A stretch of 64,000 bases of DNA from Natrinema pellirubrum DSM 15624 (GTDB lineage: Archaea > Halobacteriota > Halobacteria > Halobacteriales > Natrialbaceae), in assembly GCF_000230735.2 (NCBI RefSeq), contig NC_019962.1:2604001-2668000 (forward strand), in the 5' to 3' direction. The translations under genes were made by a program, and so were the position numbers. Position 1 is the first letter of the stretch; every line of letters starts with the position of its first letter. Positions 44,348 to 52,965 of the stretch are shown piece by piece. Under the pieces are notes generated by a model. That model saw nothing but the letters and a program-made list of their open reading frames with translations, was not told where the DNA came from and searched no databases.

Positions 44348-44938
44348 TCACCAGAGCCCTGGAACGAGTCGATACCGCGTCCGTTCCGCGTACGCTTCGT
44401 AGGAGGCGCCTAGTTTCTCCCGCAGGACGCGCTCTTCGATATGAATACGATACCCATAGCCGGCTACTCCGGCGAGAGCCATAACTCCGAGACTCAGCCA
44501 GTTACCGGTCGCGACTCCAATCCCGACCATGGTCGTCAGTCCGCCGGTATACGACGGGTGACGGACCCACCTGTACGGTCCCGAAGTGACCACCGTATCG
44601 GCCTCGTCGACCGAGACGGCGAGCGAAAAGTATTCGCCGAGCGTCCTGACGGCGTACTGGCGGAACAGGACGCCAAGTACCACGAGTCCGATCCCGATCC
44701 AGAACGCTGCCCGCTGACGCGGGAGTGCAGGGACGGCCACCAGCTCGGGAAGGAGTGCAGCGCCCGCGGTACCCCCGCTCACGGCGATTCCGATCACGCG
44801 TTTCGATCCACGATCCCGCGGGCCGACGACTCCGTCGCGATGTCGAACCGCGATACTCAGGTCCGAGACGATCCAGACGGCGAGCGCCCCGACGAAGACG
44901 TACAGGTGCGGCTCCGCCGAAAAAATCGGTGCCGACAT
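44348..44938 (-). CDS. Isoprenylcysteine carboxyl methyltransferase-like membrane protein
   Basis: A 196-residue membrane protein with about five helices. The C-terminal ICMT/phospholipid methyltransferase motif is clear: GPYRWVRHPSYTGGL, then a helix and the cytosolic HIEERVLREKLGASYEAYAERTRYRLVP segment. It likely uses SAM to methylate a prenylated or lipid substrate; which one is unknown. A TATA-like stretch (gaatataaatag on the minus strand) lies about 35 nt upstream. It is convergent with the small gene at 44152. Confidence 0.85.
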   Translation of the reverse strand: MSAPIFSAEPHLYVFVGALAVWIVSDLSIAVRHRDGVVGPRDRGSKRVIGIAVSGGTAGAALLPELVAVPALPRQRAAFWIGIGLVVLGVLFRQYAVRTLGEYFSLAVSVDEADTVVTSGPYRWVRHPSYTGGLTTMVGIGVATGNWLSLGVMALAGVAGYGYRIHIEERVLREKLGASYEAYAERTRYRLVPGLW

Positions 44939-45056
44939 AGTCGCCTGCTCGAGTCGATCGGCGATAACTATTTATATTCTATCCATTTCGAGGCAGTCGT
45001 ATCGGTCCGGTAAAGACGAGAGCCGCCTCGAGTGCCGTCCGAGACTGCGGGGGTCG

Positions 45057-45866
45057 TTACGCGGACTGATCAACGACGACCGGCTGCCGGACCGCGAGGA
45101 CGACCAGATCGGAGAACGGCGTGTCCTCCGTCCCGTTTCCGCCGGCGTGATCCGCTAACTCCTCGAGCGTGAACCGGTGAATCGCTTCGTCGTCGTGGGT
45201 CAGCTTCTCACAGACCAGCGCTTCAAGATCGGGGTCGGCCCCCTCCTCGAGCAGGAAGGCAGCGAGATCGCCGGGCATCCGGTCGTACGGTCGGGGGAGG
45301 ACGAGCAGATGTCGCTCGTCGGTCGTTGCCGCGGCCACGAGGCGGTCCATGTCCGACTCGAGGTCGCCGCTTTTGTGCAGCGTGACGAACTCGGTGTCCT
45401 CCATGGGCGTCCGGGCGCGGCTGGCGGCCAGTTGGATCGAGGAGATGCCGGGGATCACGCGGACCGGCACGTCAGGGGCCGCTTGCTCGACGGCGTCCTG
45501 TACCTTGCCGACGAACTGATACCCCGAGTGGTTCGGATCGCCCATCGCGACGGCAGTTCCGGACTCGCCGGCTGCGACGCGCTCGCCGAATTCCTCGAGC
45601 GCCTCGGCCTCGTCCTTGTAGCCGCAGGTCAGCAGGTCGGCGTCGGTCAGGTCCGCGACGAACTCGACGACGGTCGTAAAGCCGACGACGACGTCGGCCT
45701 CCCGGATCGCCCGCTCGCCGCGAGGGGTGAGATACTCCTGATTGCCGGGACCGACGCCGACGGCATACACCGGGTCGTCGGCGTCCGCATCGATGTCCGG
45801 CTCCGCCGCTCCCGCGGCGAACGTCGCCGGGTCCGGCCCCGCGTCGAGGTCGTACTCACCGCTCAT
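45057..45866 (-). CDS. cbiE: Cobalt-precorrin-7 C5-methyltransferase CbiE
   Basis: A 269-residue SAM-dependent methylase of the CbiE type: AVGVGPGNQEYLTPRGERAI, AMGDPNHSGYQFVGKV, VIPGISSIQLAASRARTP and LLVLPRPYDRMPGDLAAFLLEEG. The N-terminal 30 residues are acidic. It overlaps the cbiC stop by 4 nt, is last in the cobN-cbiC-cbiE operon, and acts with CbiT (encoded in the other operon) on the late corrin intermediates. Confidence 0.9.
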   Translation of the reverse strand: MSGEYDLDAGPDPATFAAGAAEPDIDADADDPVYAVGVGPGNQEYLTPRGERAIREADVVVGFTTVVEFVADLTDADLLTCGYKDEAEALEEFGERVAAGESGTAVAMGDPNHSGYQFVGKVQDAVEQAAPDVPVRVIPGISSIQLAASRARTPMEDTEFVTLHKSGDLESDMDRLVAAATTDERHLLVLPRPYDRMPGDLAAFLLEEGADPDLEALVCEKLTHDDEAIHRFTLEELADHAGGNGTEDTPFSDLVVLAVRQPVVVDQSA

Positions 45867-46612
45867 CGGTTCTTGCCGGTTTCGGCCCGCGTCTCGGCGT
45901 CGATCTCGAGGTCGATCTCGTCGGTCCGGACGTCCTTCGCGACGTGGATCAGTTCGTTCGTCAGCGCGGCGGCGAGGCCGCTCCCGCCCCGGCGACCGAC
46001 GTGGGTGATCGCCGGCACGCCGAAATCCTCGCTGACCTCGCGAATTCGCCCGCGGCTCTCCTCGGCCTTGACGAAGCCGACCGGGTTCGCGACGACGACC
46101 GCCGGCCGGGTCCCCTGCTCGATGCAGTCCGCAAGCGCCAATGCGGCCGTCGGCGCGTTCCCGATCGTGACGATCGATCCCTCGAAGGCGTCTTCCTTGT
46201 CGAGTTCGAGCATCGCCGCGGCGGTTCGGGTCATCCCGGTCTCGGCGGCGAGTTCCTTGCCGTGACCGATGGCCTTCGAGACCTCGCAGTCGTGGCCCCG
46301 GCCCGTGACGCCGGCTTTCACCATCGTGATATCGGTGAAGATATCGGCCTCCTCGAGGACGGCCCGCGCGCCGGCCCGAACTGGCGCGTCCTCGTCGTCG
46401 CCGAGGTCGTCGCTGCCGGTGAACTCGACGAGGTGCTGGAACTCGATGTCGCCCATCGAGTGGACCGACTTCTGGCGGACGCGATCGGCCAGCGTCTCGT
46501 CCGGCGTGAACTGCCTGACGATATCGAGGCTCGTCTCGGCGATGTCCATGGCGTTCTGTGTCGTTGCTCCCAGATCGGCGTACTCCTCCTCGAACTCTTG
46601 GCTATCGCTCAT
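45863..46612 (-). CDS. cbiC: Precorrin-8X/cobalt-precorrin-8 methylmutase CbiC
   Basis: Moves the C11 methyl to C12, giving (cobalt-)hydrogenobyrinate. The 249-residue protein has the family motifs: RQKSVHSMGDIEFQHLVEF, IFTDITMVKAGVTGRG, TRTAAAMLEL and IGNAPTAALALADCIEQGTRPAVVVANPVGFV. It starts 60 nt after the cobN stop and overlaps cbiE by 4 nt. Alternative starts inside the N-terminus are unlikely given the conserved first helix. Confidence 0.93.
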   Translation of the reverse strand: MSDSQEFEEEYADLGATTQNAMDIAETSLDIVRQFTPDETLADRVRQKSVHSMGDIEFQHLVEFTGSDDLGDDEDAPVRAGARAVLEEADIFTDITMVKAGVTGRGHDCEVSKAIGHGKELAAETGMTRTAAAMLELDKEDAFEGSIVTIGNAPTAALALADCIEQGTRPAVVVANPVGFVKAEESRGRIREVSEDFGVPAITHVGRRGGSGLAAALTNELIHVAKDVRTDEIDLEIDAETRAETGKNR

Positions 46613-46672
46613 TTGACATCACACTCCGGGCGCCGACGATCGATCGTCGGGCGAACCCGTTCGCTCCCGTCG

Positions 46673-49600
46673 TCAGTCATCGGTCGATACCTCCGCACCG
46701 ACGGCCTCGTTGGTCGTCCGCGCCTCGAGGTCACCCTCGACCGCGAGGTTCAGATCGCGCAGGCGGTCGACCGTCTCGTCGTCGGCGTCCCACAGATTGC
46801 GGTCGATCGCCTCGAGTAGGGTGTCCGTGATCGACTCCAGCGCCCACGGGTTCACGTCGCGCATCCAGTCCTGACGGTCCTCGTCGAAGGCGAACTTCTC
46901 GGCGACCTCCTCCCAGAGGGTGTCACTGACGACGCCCGTCGTGGCGTCCCAGCCCAAGGTCACGTCGACCGTCGTCGAGAGGTCACCCGCCCCCTTGTAA
47001 CCGTGGTCCTCCATGGACTCGAGCCAGTCGGGGTTCAACACCCGCGAACGCATGGCCTTGCGGACCTTCTCCTCGTTCGTGTAGACGTCGACGTTGTCGG
47101 GATCCGAGGAGTCGCCGACGTAGGAGGCGGGCTCCGCGCCCGAAATCTCGCTCACGGCGGAGATGAACCCGCCGTGGAACGCGTACCAGTCCGAGGAGTC
47201 GAACTCGTCCTGTTCCATCGTGTCCTCGATCTTCACGGTGGCGTCGACGGACGAAAGGCGGCGCTCGAAGGCGTCGTGGGCGTCGGAGACGCGCCCCCTC
47301 GAGCCCATTGCGTAGCCGCCCCACTGGACGTAGACGGAGGCGAGATCCGAGCGGTCGTCCCAGTTGCCCTCGTCGACGGCCTTGTTCGTCCCGGCACCGT
47401 AGCCGCCGGGCTTGGTCGTGAAGACCCGATGCTTTGCTGCCTTCCGAGCGTCCGACTCGTCGAGGCCTTCTTCCTCCTCGAGTTCCGCCTGCTCTTCCTC
47501 GACGTGCTTTTTCACGTAGTTCATTTCGTGGGGCTCGTCGAGGTCGACGACGGCGTCGACGGCGTCGTGAATGACCCCCGCCGCGGCCGGGAACGCGTCG
47601 CGGAACAGTCCCGAGACGCGTGTCGTCACGTCGACTCGCGGCCGGTCGAGTTCCTCGAGCGGAATCGGCTCCACGTCATCGATCCGGCCGGCATCGGTCC
47701 ACTGCGGTTCGACGCCCATCATGGCAAGCACCTGGGCGATCGTCTCGCCGCGAGTCCGCACCGTCGGGGTCCCCCACGCGACGACGCCGATCTCCTCGGG
47801 GTACTCGTCGTTCTCCGAATGGTGGCGTTCGAGGACCCCCTCGGCGACCTCGCTGCCGACCTGCCAGGCGGCCTTCGCGGGCACCTTGCGCGGATCGAGC
47901 GTGTAGAAGTTCCGCGCCGTCGGCAGCAGGTCGACGCCGCCGCGGGTCGGCGCGCCCGATCCTCCGGGGGGCACGTATTCGCCAGAGAGGGCGTCCGCAG
48001 TCCGAGGAATCTCGTCTTCGGCCCCCTGCACGCGGGGCTGGGCCTCCTCGCAGACGTAGGCCAGCGCCTCCCGGAGGTCGTCGTGGGCCCGCGATTTGGC
48101 CCGCGCGTCGCCGATCGTCTCGAGGTCGACCACGAGCAGGTTCATATTGACCTCGTCCTCGGGGCCGCCCTCGAGTTCCGAAACCGGGATGTCGAAGTCG
48201 TGTTCGGCAAGCGTCTCGATCAGTTCGACGTTGGTCTCGTAGACCTCGTCGGCCGCCTCGGCGTAGGTCATTCCCAGCGCCTCGTCGTACTCGCCGGGCG
48301 CGTTCAGCATTTTCTCGTAGTCGACGCCCAGCACGCCGGCGACGCTCTCGCGCAGGCTCGGCGCGCCGGGGTTCTCGAGGCGCGTGAGGGCAACGAGATA
48401 CTCCACCAGCCGTTCGTCGGCCGGCGGCTCGGACATCGTATGGAGCCCGAGCCGGATCTGGGTCGTCTTGACGTCGGTGAGGTACTCGTGGATCCGCTCG
48501 ACGAGTTCGTCGACATCGACCTCGTCACCTGCGACGTCGCCTTCCGCGAAGGTCGACCCCGCCTCGTCCGGACCGCGGACATCGGCCTGCTCGTCGATGG
48601 TGCCCTCGATACCCAACTCGACGGCGAGGTCGAGTTCCGCGACCTTCTCGCGCATGAGGTCCTCGAGGTGCTGGCCGTCGTCCGCGCGGGCGTCTTCCAT
48701 CCCCGCCTCGCGGTACTGGTTCGCGAGTTCCTCGAGTTCCGAGAGTTCGTCGTAGGTGCCCGCGTTGCGCATCACGGGTGTCAGATAGTCCACGATGGCG
48801 GCGTAGGAGCGGCGTTTGGCCTGGGTCCCTTCGCCGGGGTTGTTGACGATGTAGGGGTAGACGTTCGGGATGTCGTCGATCAACTGGTCGGGCGCGCTCT
48901 CGCCGTTCAGGCCGACGGTCTTCCCGGGGAGCCACTCGAGGCTGCCGTGGGTGCCCAGATGGACCACGGCGTCGGTCTCGAACGTATTCCGGAGCCAGCC
49001 GTAGAACGCGAAGTAGTCGTGTGGCGGCTGCAGATCGGAGTCGTGGTAGACCTTCGAGGGGTCCATCCCGAACCCGCGCGGGGGCTGGACGGTGACGAGG
49101 ACGTTCCCGAACTCGACACCCGGAATCGCGAACGGGCGGTCGGGGACCTCGCCCCACTCCTCGATGATATTCTCCTGAAAGCGCTCGTCAGTGTCGGCGA
49201 ACCACCCCGCGTAGGTGTCCGGTGAGACCACGTCAACGGAGAGGTCGCGGACGTCCTCGGGCGCGACCCAGCGGTCCTCGAGCGTGAGCTGGGCGGTTAA
49301 TTTCTCCACCAGGGACTGCCCGCTGTCCGGCATGTCGTCGCCCAGATCGTAGCCGCGGGCCTCGAGTTCCTCGAGCAGGTTCACCGTCGACTCGGGCGAA
49401 TCGAGGCCGAACGCGGTACCGATCCCGTCGTCGCTGGGCGGGTAGTTGTGCAGGACGACGGCGACCTGCTTGTCCTCGTTCGGCGTATGCCGAAGCTCGG
49501 CCCAGTTGACCGCCAGTCGGGTCGCGTGGTCGATCCGGTCCTCGATCGGGAAGTGGTGTTTCGGCGCGGAGCCGATGCCGGCCTCGTCGTCGGTACGCTC

Positions 49601-50569
49601 TTTGCCGGAAATCGGGTGCGTGATCACGTTGCCGTCGAACTCCGGCAGCGCGACCGAGAGCGCGAGTTCGAAGCCCATCACGCCCGTGTCGCTGGACTCG
49701 TACCGCGAGCGCGAGCGCATCGTCGTGACCGTCTGGAGGACCGGGACCCCGAGACGGTCGAGGAAGACGTCCTCCGCGGAACTGCCCTCGTCGTCGGCGC
49801 TGCGGCCGCGCTCGTCCATCGAGAGCGAGAACATGAACGAGGAGAGGACGGCGTCGACCACCGGGTTCCCGGTGTCGTCGAGTAACCAGTTGTCGGTGAC
49901 CCATTCGGCGTCCTCTTGCTCGTCGGTATCGGTCGCGGGGTTACAGAAGATCGGCAGCGCGTTCGCACCCTGTTCCTCGAGCGCCCGGACCTGTGCGTCC
50001 ACGTATCTGGTGTTCTCGTGGGTCCAGTGGGACTCGTAGAACCAGACCGCGACCGTCGGCTTGTCCGGATCGTGGGTCTCGAGGAGGCCCTCGTACTCTA
50101 TCCCCGGGTGGTCGGGGTGGTAGACCCCCTCGGTGGGGAGTTCCGTCGGTTCGTCGAACTCGATATCGCGGCCCTCGTACTCGGCGGCGAGGAACCGACA
50201 GAGGTTCGCGACGTTGATCGTGCCGCCCTTCTCGAGGTAGTCGTAGACCCGGTCCCGGTGGGCGTCCGAGACCGTCGTGTCCTCGAGGGCGAAGGCGTCG
50301 CCGGTCGCCTTGACGATCAGCGGCACGCCCGCCTCCGCGAGCGCGCCCGTCGCGTAGTCGTAGCCCGGCATGCTGTCTTCGGCTCCGTGCAGCCAGAAGA
50401 TCGCCGCCGCGGCGTCGTCCAATTCGTCGACGAACGACTCGACGTCGGCCTCCTCGTCGAGATCGCTCTCCGAGCGCACCACGAGGTCGATGTCCTCGAG
50501 GCGCTCGGCGGCCCGCCCGATCGAGCCGAGTTCGTTCTCCGTCGCAGTATAGATCCCGATGCGTGTCAT
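46673..50569 (-). CDS. cobN: Cobaltochelatase large subunit CobN
   Basis: Large subunit of the ATP-dependent aerobic-type cobalt (or magnesium) chelatase, 1,298 residues. Recognised by the CobN/ChlH segments IFWLHGAEDSMPGYDY, LAVNWAELRHTPNEDKQVAVVLHNYPP, PPRGFGMDPSKVYHDSDLQPPHDYFAFY and VHLGTHGSLEWLPGK, and by GWDATTGVVSD at the end. The ATG at 50569 precedes MTRIGIYTATENELGS; longer upstream reading lacks homology. It diverges from the chlD-type gene with only 34 nt between starts. Co-transcription with cbiC and cbiE is likely. Confidence 0.94.
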   Translation of the reverse strand: MTRIGIYTATENELGSIGRAAERLEDIDLVVRSESDLDEEADVESFVDELDDAAAAIFWLHGAEDSMPGYDYATGALAEAGVPLIVKATGDAFALEDTTVSDAHRDRVYDYLEKGGTINVANLCRFLAAEYEGRDIEFDEPTELPTEGVYHPDHPGIEYEGLLETHDPDKPTVAVWFYESHWTHENTRYVDAQVRALEEQGANALPIFCNPATDTDEQEDAEWVTDNWLLDDTGNPVVDAVLSSFMFSLSMDERGRSADDEGSSAEDVFLDRLGVPVLQTVTTMRSRSRYESSDTGVMGFELALSVALPEFDGNVITHPISGKERTDDEAGIGSAPKHHFPIEDRIDHATRLAVNWAELRHTPNEDKQVAVVLHNYPPSDDGIGTAFGLDSPESTVNLLEELEARGYDLGDDMPDSGQSLVEKLTAQLTLEDRWVAPEDVRDLSVDVVSPDTYAGWFADTDERFQENIIEEWGEVPDRPFAIPGVEFGNVLVTVQPPRGFGMDPSKVYHDSDLQPPHDYFAFYGWLRNTFETDAVVHLGTHGSLEWLPGKTVGLNGESAPDQLIDDIPNVYPYIVNNPGEGTQAKRRSYAAIVDYLTPVMRNAGTYDELSELEELANQYREAGMEDARADDGQHLEDLMREKVAELDLAVELGIEGTIDEQADVRGPDEAGSTFAEGDVAGDEVDVDELVERIHEYLTDVKTTQIRLGLHTMSEPPADERLVEYLVALTRLENPGAPSLRESVAGVLGVDYEKMLNAPGEYDEALGMTYAEAADEVYETNVELIETLAEHDFDIPVSELEGGPEDEVNMNLLVVDLETIGDARAKSRAHDDLREALAYVCEEAQPRVQGAEDEIPRTADALSGEYVPPGGSGAPTRGGVDLLPTARNFYTLDPRKVPAKAAWQVGSEVAEGVLERHHSENDEYPEEIGVVAWGTPTVRTRGETIAQVLAMMGVEPQWTDAGRIDDVEPIPLEELDRPRVDVTTRVSGLFRDAFPAAAGVIHDAVDAVVDLDEPHEMNYVKKHVEEEQAELEEEEGLDESDARKAAKHRVFTTKPGGYGAGTNKAVDEGNWDDRSDLASVYVQWGGYAMGSRGRVSDAHDAFERRLSSVDATVKIEDTMEQDEFDSSDWYAFHGGFISAVSEISGAEPASYVGDSSDPDNVDVYTNEEKVRKAMRSRVLNPDWLESMEDHGYKGAGDLSTTVDVTLGWDATTGVVSDTLWEEVAEKFAFDEDRQDWMRDVNPWALESITDTLLEAIDRNLWDADDETVDRLRDLNLAVEGDLEARTTNEAVGAEVSTDD

Positions 50570-50603
50570 CGTGTTTTTAAACCTCTGTTGTATTAGCTCA
50601 AAT
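50570..50603. promoter_or_regulatory. 34-nt divergent promoter between cobN and the chlD-type gene
   Basis: Only 34 nt separate the two start codons. A tttttaaa stretch sits about 27 nt upstream of the plus-strand ATG at 50604. On the minus strand, gctaatac lies 19-26 nt upstream of the ATG at 50569. Both would be leaderless with overlapping core promoters, so the two chelatase genes could be co-regulated or mutually exclusive. Confidence 0.5.
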
Positions 50604-52844
50604 ATGGTTGCAAACGCCGGGGGCAAAAAGCTGTCGTCACTCCCTTTTCCGGCGATCGTCGGACAGGAGGAGTTAAAGCGCGTACTGCTTTCCGTCGCGG
50701 CCAACGACGGCCTCGACGGGGCCCTGATCGTCGGCGAGAAAGGCACCGCGAAGTCGACCGCCGTCCGGGCGCTCGTCGATCTCCTGCCAGAGCAGCGGGC
50801 GGTCGCCGACTGCCCGTACGGCTGTTCGCCCGACGACCCCGACCTGCAGTGTGCCGACTGTCGCGACCGCGATCCGGACGATCTACCGGTCGAAACCCGG
50901 CCCGTACCGCTCGTAACCCTTCCGCTCGGTGCGACGCGGGACCGCGTCGTCGGAACCCTCTCCGTCGAGGACGCGCTGGCGGGCGAGGCCGACTTCGACC
51001 CCGGCCTGCTGGCCCGCGCTCACCGGGGGATCCTCTACGTCGACGAGGTCAATCTGCTCGACGACCACCTCGTGGACGTCATTCTCGATGCGGCCGCCAG
51101 CGGCGTCAACACCGTCGAGCGCGACGGGATCAGTGTCTCCCACCCCGCCGACTTTACCCTGATCGGGACGATGAACCCCGAAGAGGGCGATCTGCGCCCG
51201 CAGTTGCGGGACCGCTTCGCCCTGCAGGCCAGCGTCGAGGGCTGCCGGGAGATCGACGACCGGGTCGAGATCATCGACCGCGCGCTCGAGGCCGACGGCG
51301 GCGAGTCCGATCCGCGGACCGAGTACGCCGACGAAGTCGACGCCCTGCGTGAGGACCTGACCGCGGCGCGGGACCGCCTCTCGCGGGTCGACCTTCCGAC
51401 CGAGTTCAAGGCCGAGATCGCCGACCTCTGCCTCGAGGCCGGCGTCGACGGCCACCGGGGCGACGTGGCGACGGCCCGCACCGCGATGACCATCGCGGCG
51501 CTCGAGGGCCGCGAGACGGTCATTGAGTCCGACGTCCACGAGGCCGCGACCTACACGCTTCCCCACCGACTCCGGAGTACGCCCTTCGAGGACGAACCCG
51601 ACCTCGACGATCTGCTCGAGGACCGGTTCGACGAGGAGTCGCCGGACGCGGAAGACAGCGACGCCGAGAGCGACGCGGACGACGGTGACGGCACGGAAGG
51701 GGCGGACGGCGAGGACGGCGACGCCGAGTCCGAACCCGGCGACGGAGACGAAGGCGGTGATCGCGGCGAGGGAAACGGGCGCGACGGGGACGACAACGCG
51801 GATGATGAGGACTCGAGCGACGGCGCAGGTTCCGACGGGGACGAGGACAGCGCCGACACTGACGACGGCCCCGAACGTCGCCCCGACGACGGTGACCGAC
51901 CCGAATCGGCGAACCAGTCGCCCGCCGAAGCCGGCGACGGCGGGTCCGACGACGGCTCGAGCGACGGGGAGTCGGACTCGGAGGGGTCGCCGGACGACGG
52001 GGACGGAGACGACGAGACCGCCCAGCCGCTCGTCCCCGGCCAGCAGCGGGCCGAAATCGGCGAGGCGGCCGCGCCCGACCTCGAGTCGCCGACCGTCGAC
52101 GGCGGCGAGACGGCGGCCGCGACGGGGTCGCGTGCGAGTACGTCGCCGAGTACGGACAACCGGGGCGCTCGCGTCCGCACCGAACCCGCCTCGGGCGAGG
52201 GCTCGATCGACGCCGCGGCGTCGGTCCGGTCGGCTGCCGCCCGTGGGGGGTCCCGCGTCGGCGAGGACGACCTCCGGCAGTCGGTCCGGACCGGCGACAC
52301 CTCGGTGACGATCGTCTTCGCCGTCGACGCCAGCGCCTCGATGCGGCCCGCGATGCGCACTGCGAAAGGCGTCGTCCTCGAGCTGTTGCGGGACAGCTAC
52401 GAACACCGCGATCGGGTCGCGTTCGTCGCCTTCGCCGGCGAGGACGCCGACGTCTTGCTCCCGCCGACCGACAGCGTCTCGCTGGCCGCCCGCCACCTCA
52501 AGGACCTCCCCTCCGGCGACCGGACGCCGTTGCCGGCCGGCCTCGAGACCTCGCGCCGAGTCATAGAACGGGCCGAGACTGATGCTTCAGTGGTCGTCCT
52601 CGTCACGGACGGCCGGGCGAACGTCGCCGACGGGAGCCCGACGGAGGCGACGCGGCGAGCCGCTCGAGCCCTCGGCGACGGTGACACCCGCGTGGTCGTC
52701 GTCGACGCAGGGGACGACTCCCGGGCCGGCCTCTCGGAACTGGTCGCCGGCGAGACCGAGGGTGAACTGGTCGCCCTCGAGTCGCTGTCGGTCGAGACGG
52801 TCCGGGCTGCCGCGGAGCGGGCGGCCGACGAGACGCGGCGATAG
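50604..52844 (+). CDS. ChlD/BchD-like AAA+ and VWA chelatase subunit
   Basis: A 746-residue chelatase ATPase-activator. Residues about 12-340 are an AAA+ module (Walker A GEKGTAKS; LYVDEVNLLDD). A cluster of Cys near 68-90 (CPYGC; CADC) could bind zinc. The middle (about 355-560) is a long Asp/Glu/Gly-rich linker. The C-terminus is a VWA domain with MIDAS DASAS and TDGRANVADG. It fuses the roles of ChlI and ChlD and is the partner expected for CobN, in place of CobS/CobT. ATG at 50604 is chosen because of the TATA box and the conserved MVANAGGKKLSSLPFPAIVG start. Confidence 0.92.
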   Translation: MVANAGGKKLSSLPFPAIVGQEELKRVLLSVAANDGLDGALIVGEKGTAKSTAVRALVDLLPEQRAVADCPYGCSPDDPDLQCADCRDRDPDDLPVETRPVPLVTLPLGATRDRVVGTLSVEDALAGEADFDPGLLARAHRGILYVDEVNLLDDHLVDVILDAAASGVNTVERDGISVSHPADFTLIGTMNPEEGDLRPQLRDRFALQASVEGCREIDDRVEIIDRALEADGGESDPRTEYADEVDALREDLTAARDRLSRVDLPTEFKAEIADLCLEAGVDGHRGDVATARTAMTIAALEGRETVIESDVHEAATYTLPHRLRSTPFEDEPDLDDLLEDRFDEESPDAEDSDAESDADDGDGTEGADGEDGDAESEPGDGDEGGDRGEGNGRDGDDNADDEDSSDGAGSDGDEDSADTDDGPERRPDDGDRPESANQSPAEAGDGGSDDGSSDGESDSEGSPDDGDGDDETAQPLVPGQQRAEIGEAAAPDLESPTVDGGETAAATGSRASTSPSTDNRGARVRTEPASGEGSIDAAASVRSAAARGGSRVGEDDLRQSVRTGDTSVTIVFAVDASASMRPAMRTAKGVVLELLRDSYEHRDRVAFVAFAGEDADVLLPPTDSVSLAARHLKDLPSGDRTPLPAGLETSRRVIERAETDASVVVLVTDGRANVADGSPTEATRRAARALGDGDTRVVVVDAGDDSRAGLSELVAGETEGELVALESLSVETVRAAAERAADETRR

Positions 52845-52965
52845 GGCGGGCTCGAGTGTGACGGGCGACAGCGGAGACGCCGACCTACGACGGGACGGCG
52901 AGCGCGTTGTGAATTCAAGATCAACACCCCTTTGAGCCCCCTCGCGTGTTATCCGACGAGAATCG

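Noticed and set aside
44939-45056. Possible tRNA or small RNA gene in the gaps near 45000, 12150 and 63930
   Set aside because: No cloverleaf, T-arm or CCA-type pattern was found; the structured stretches are simple hairpins.
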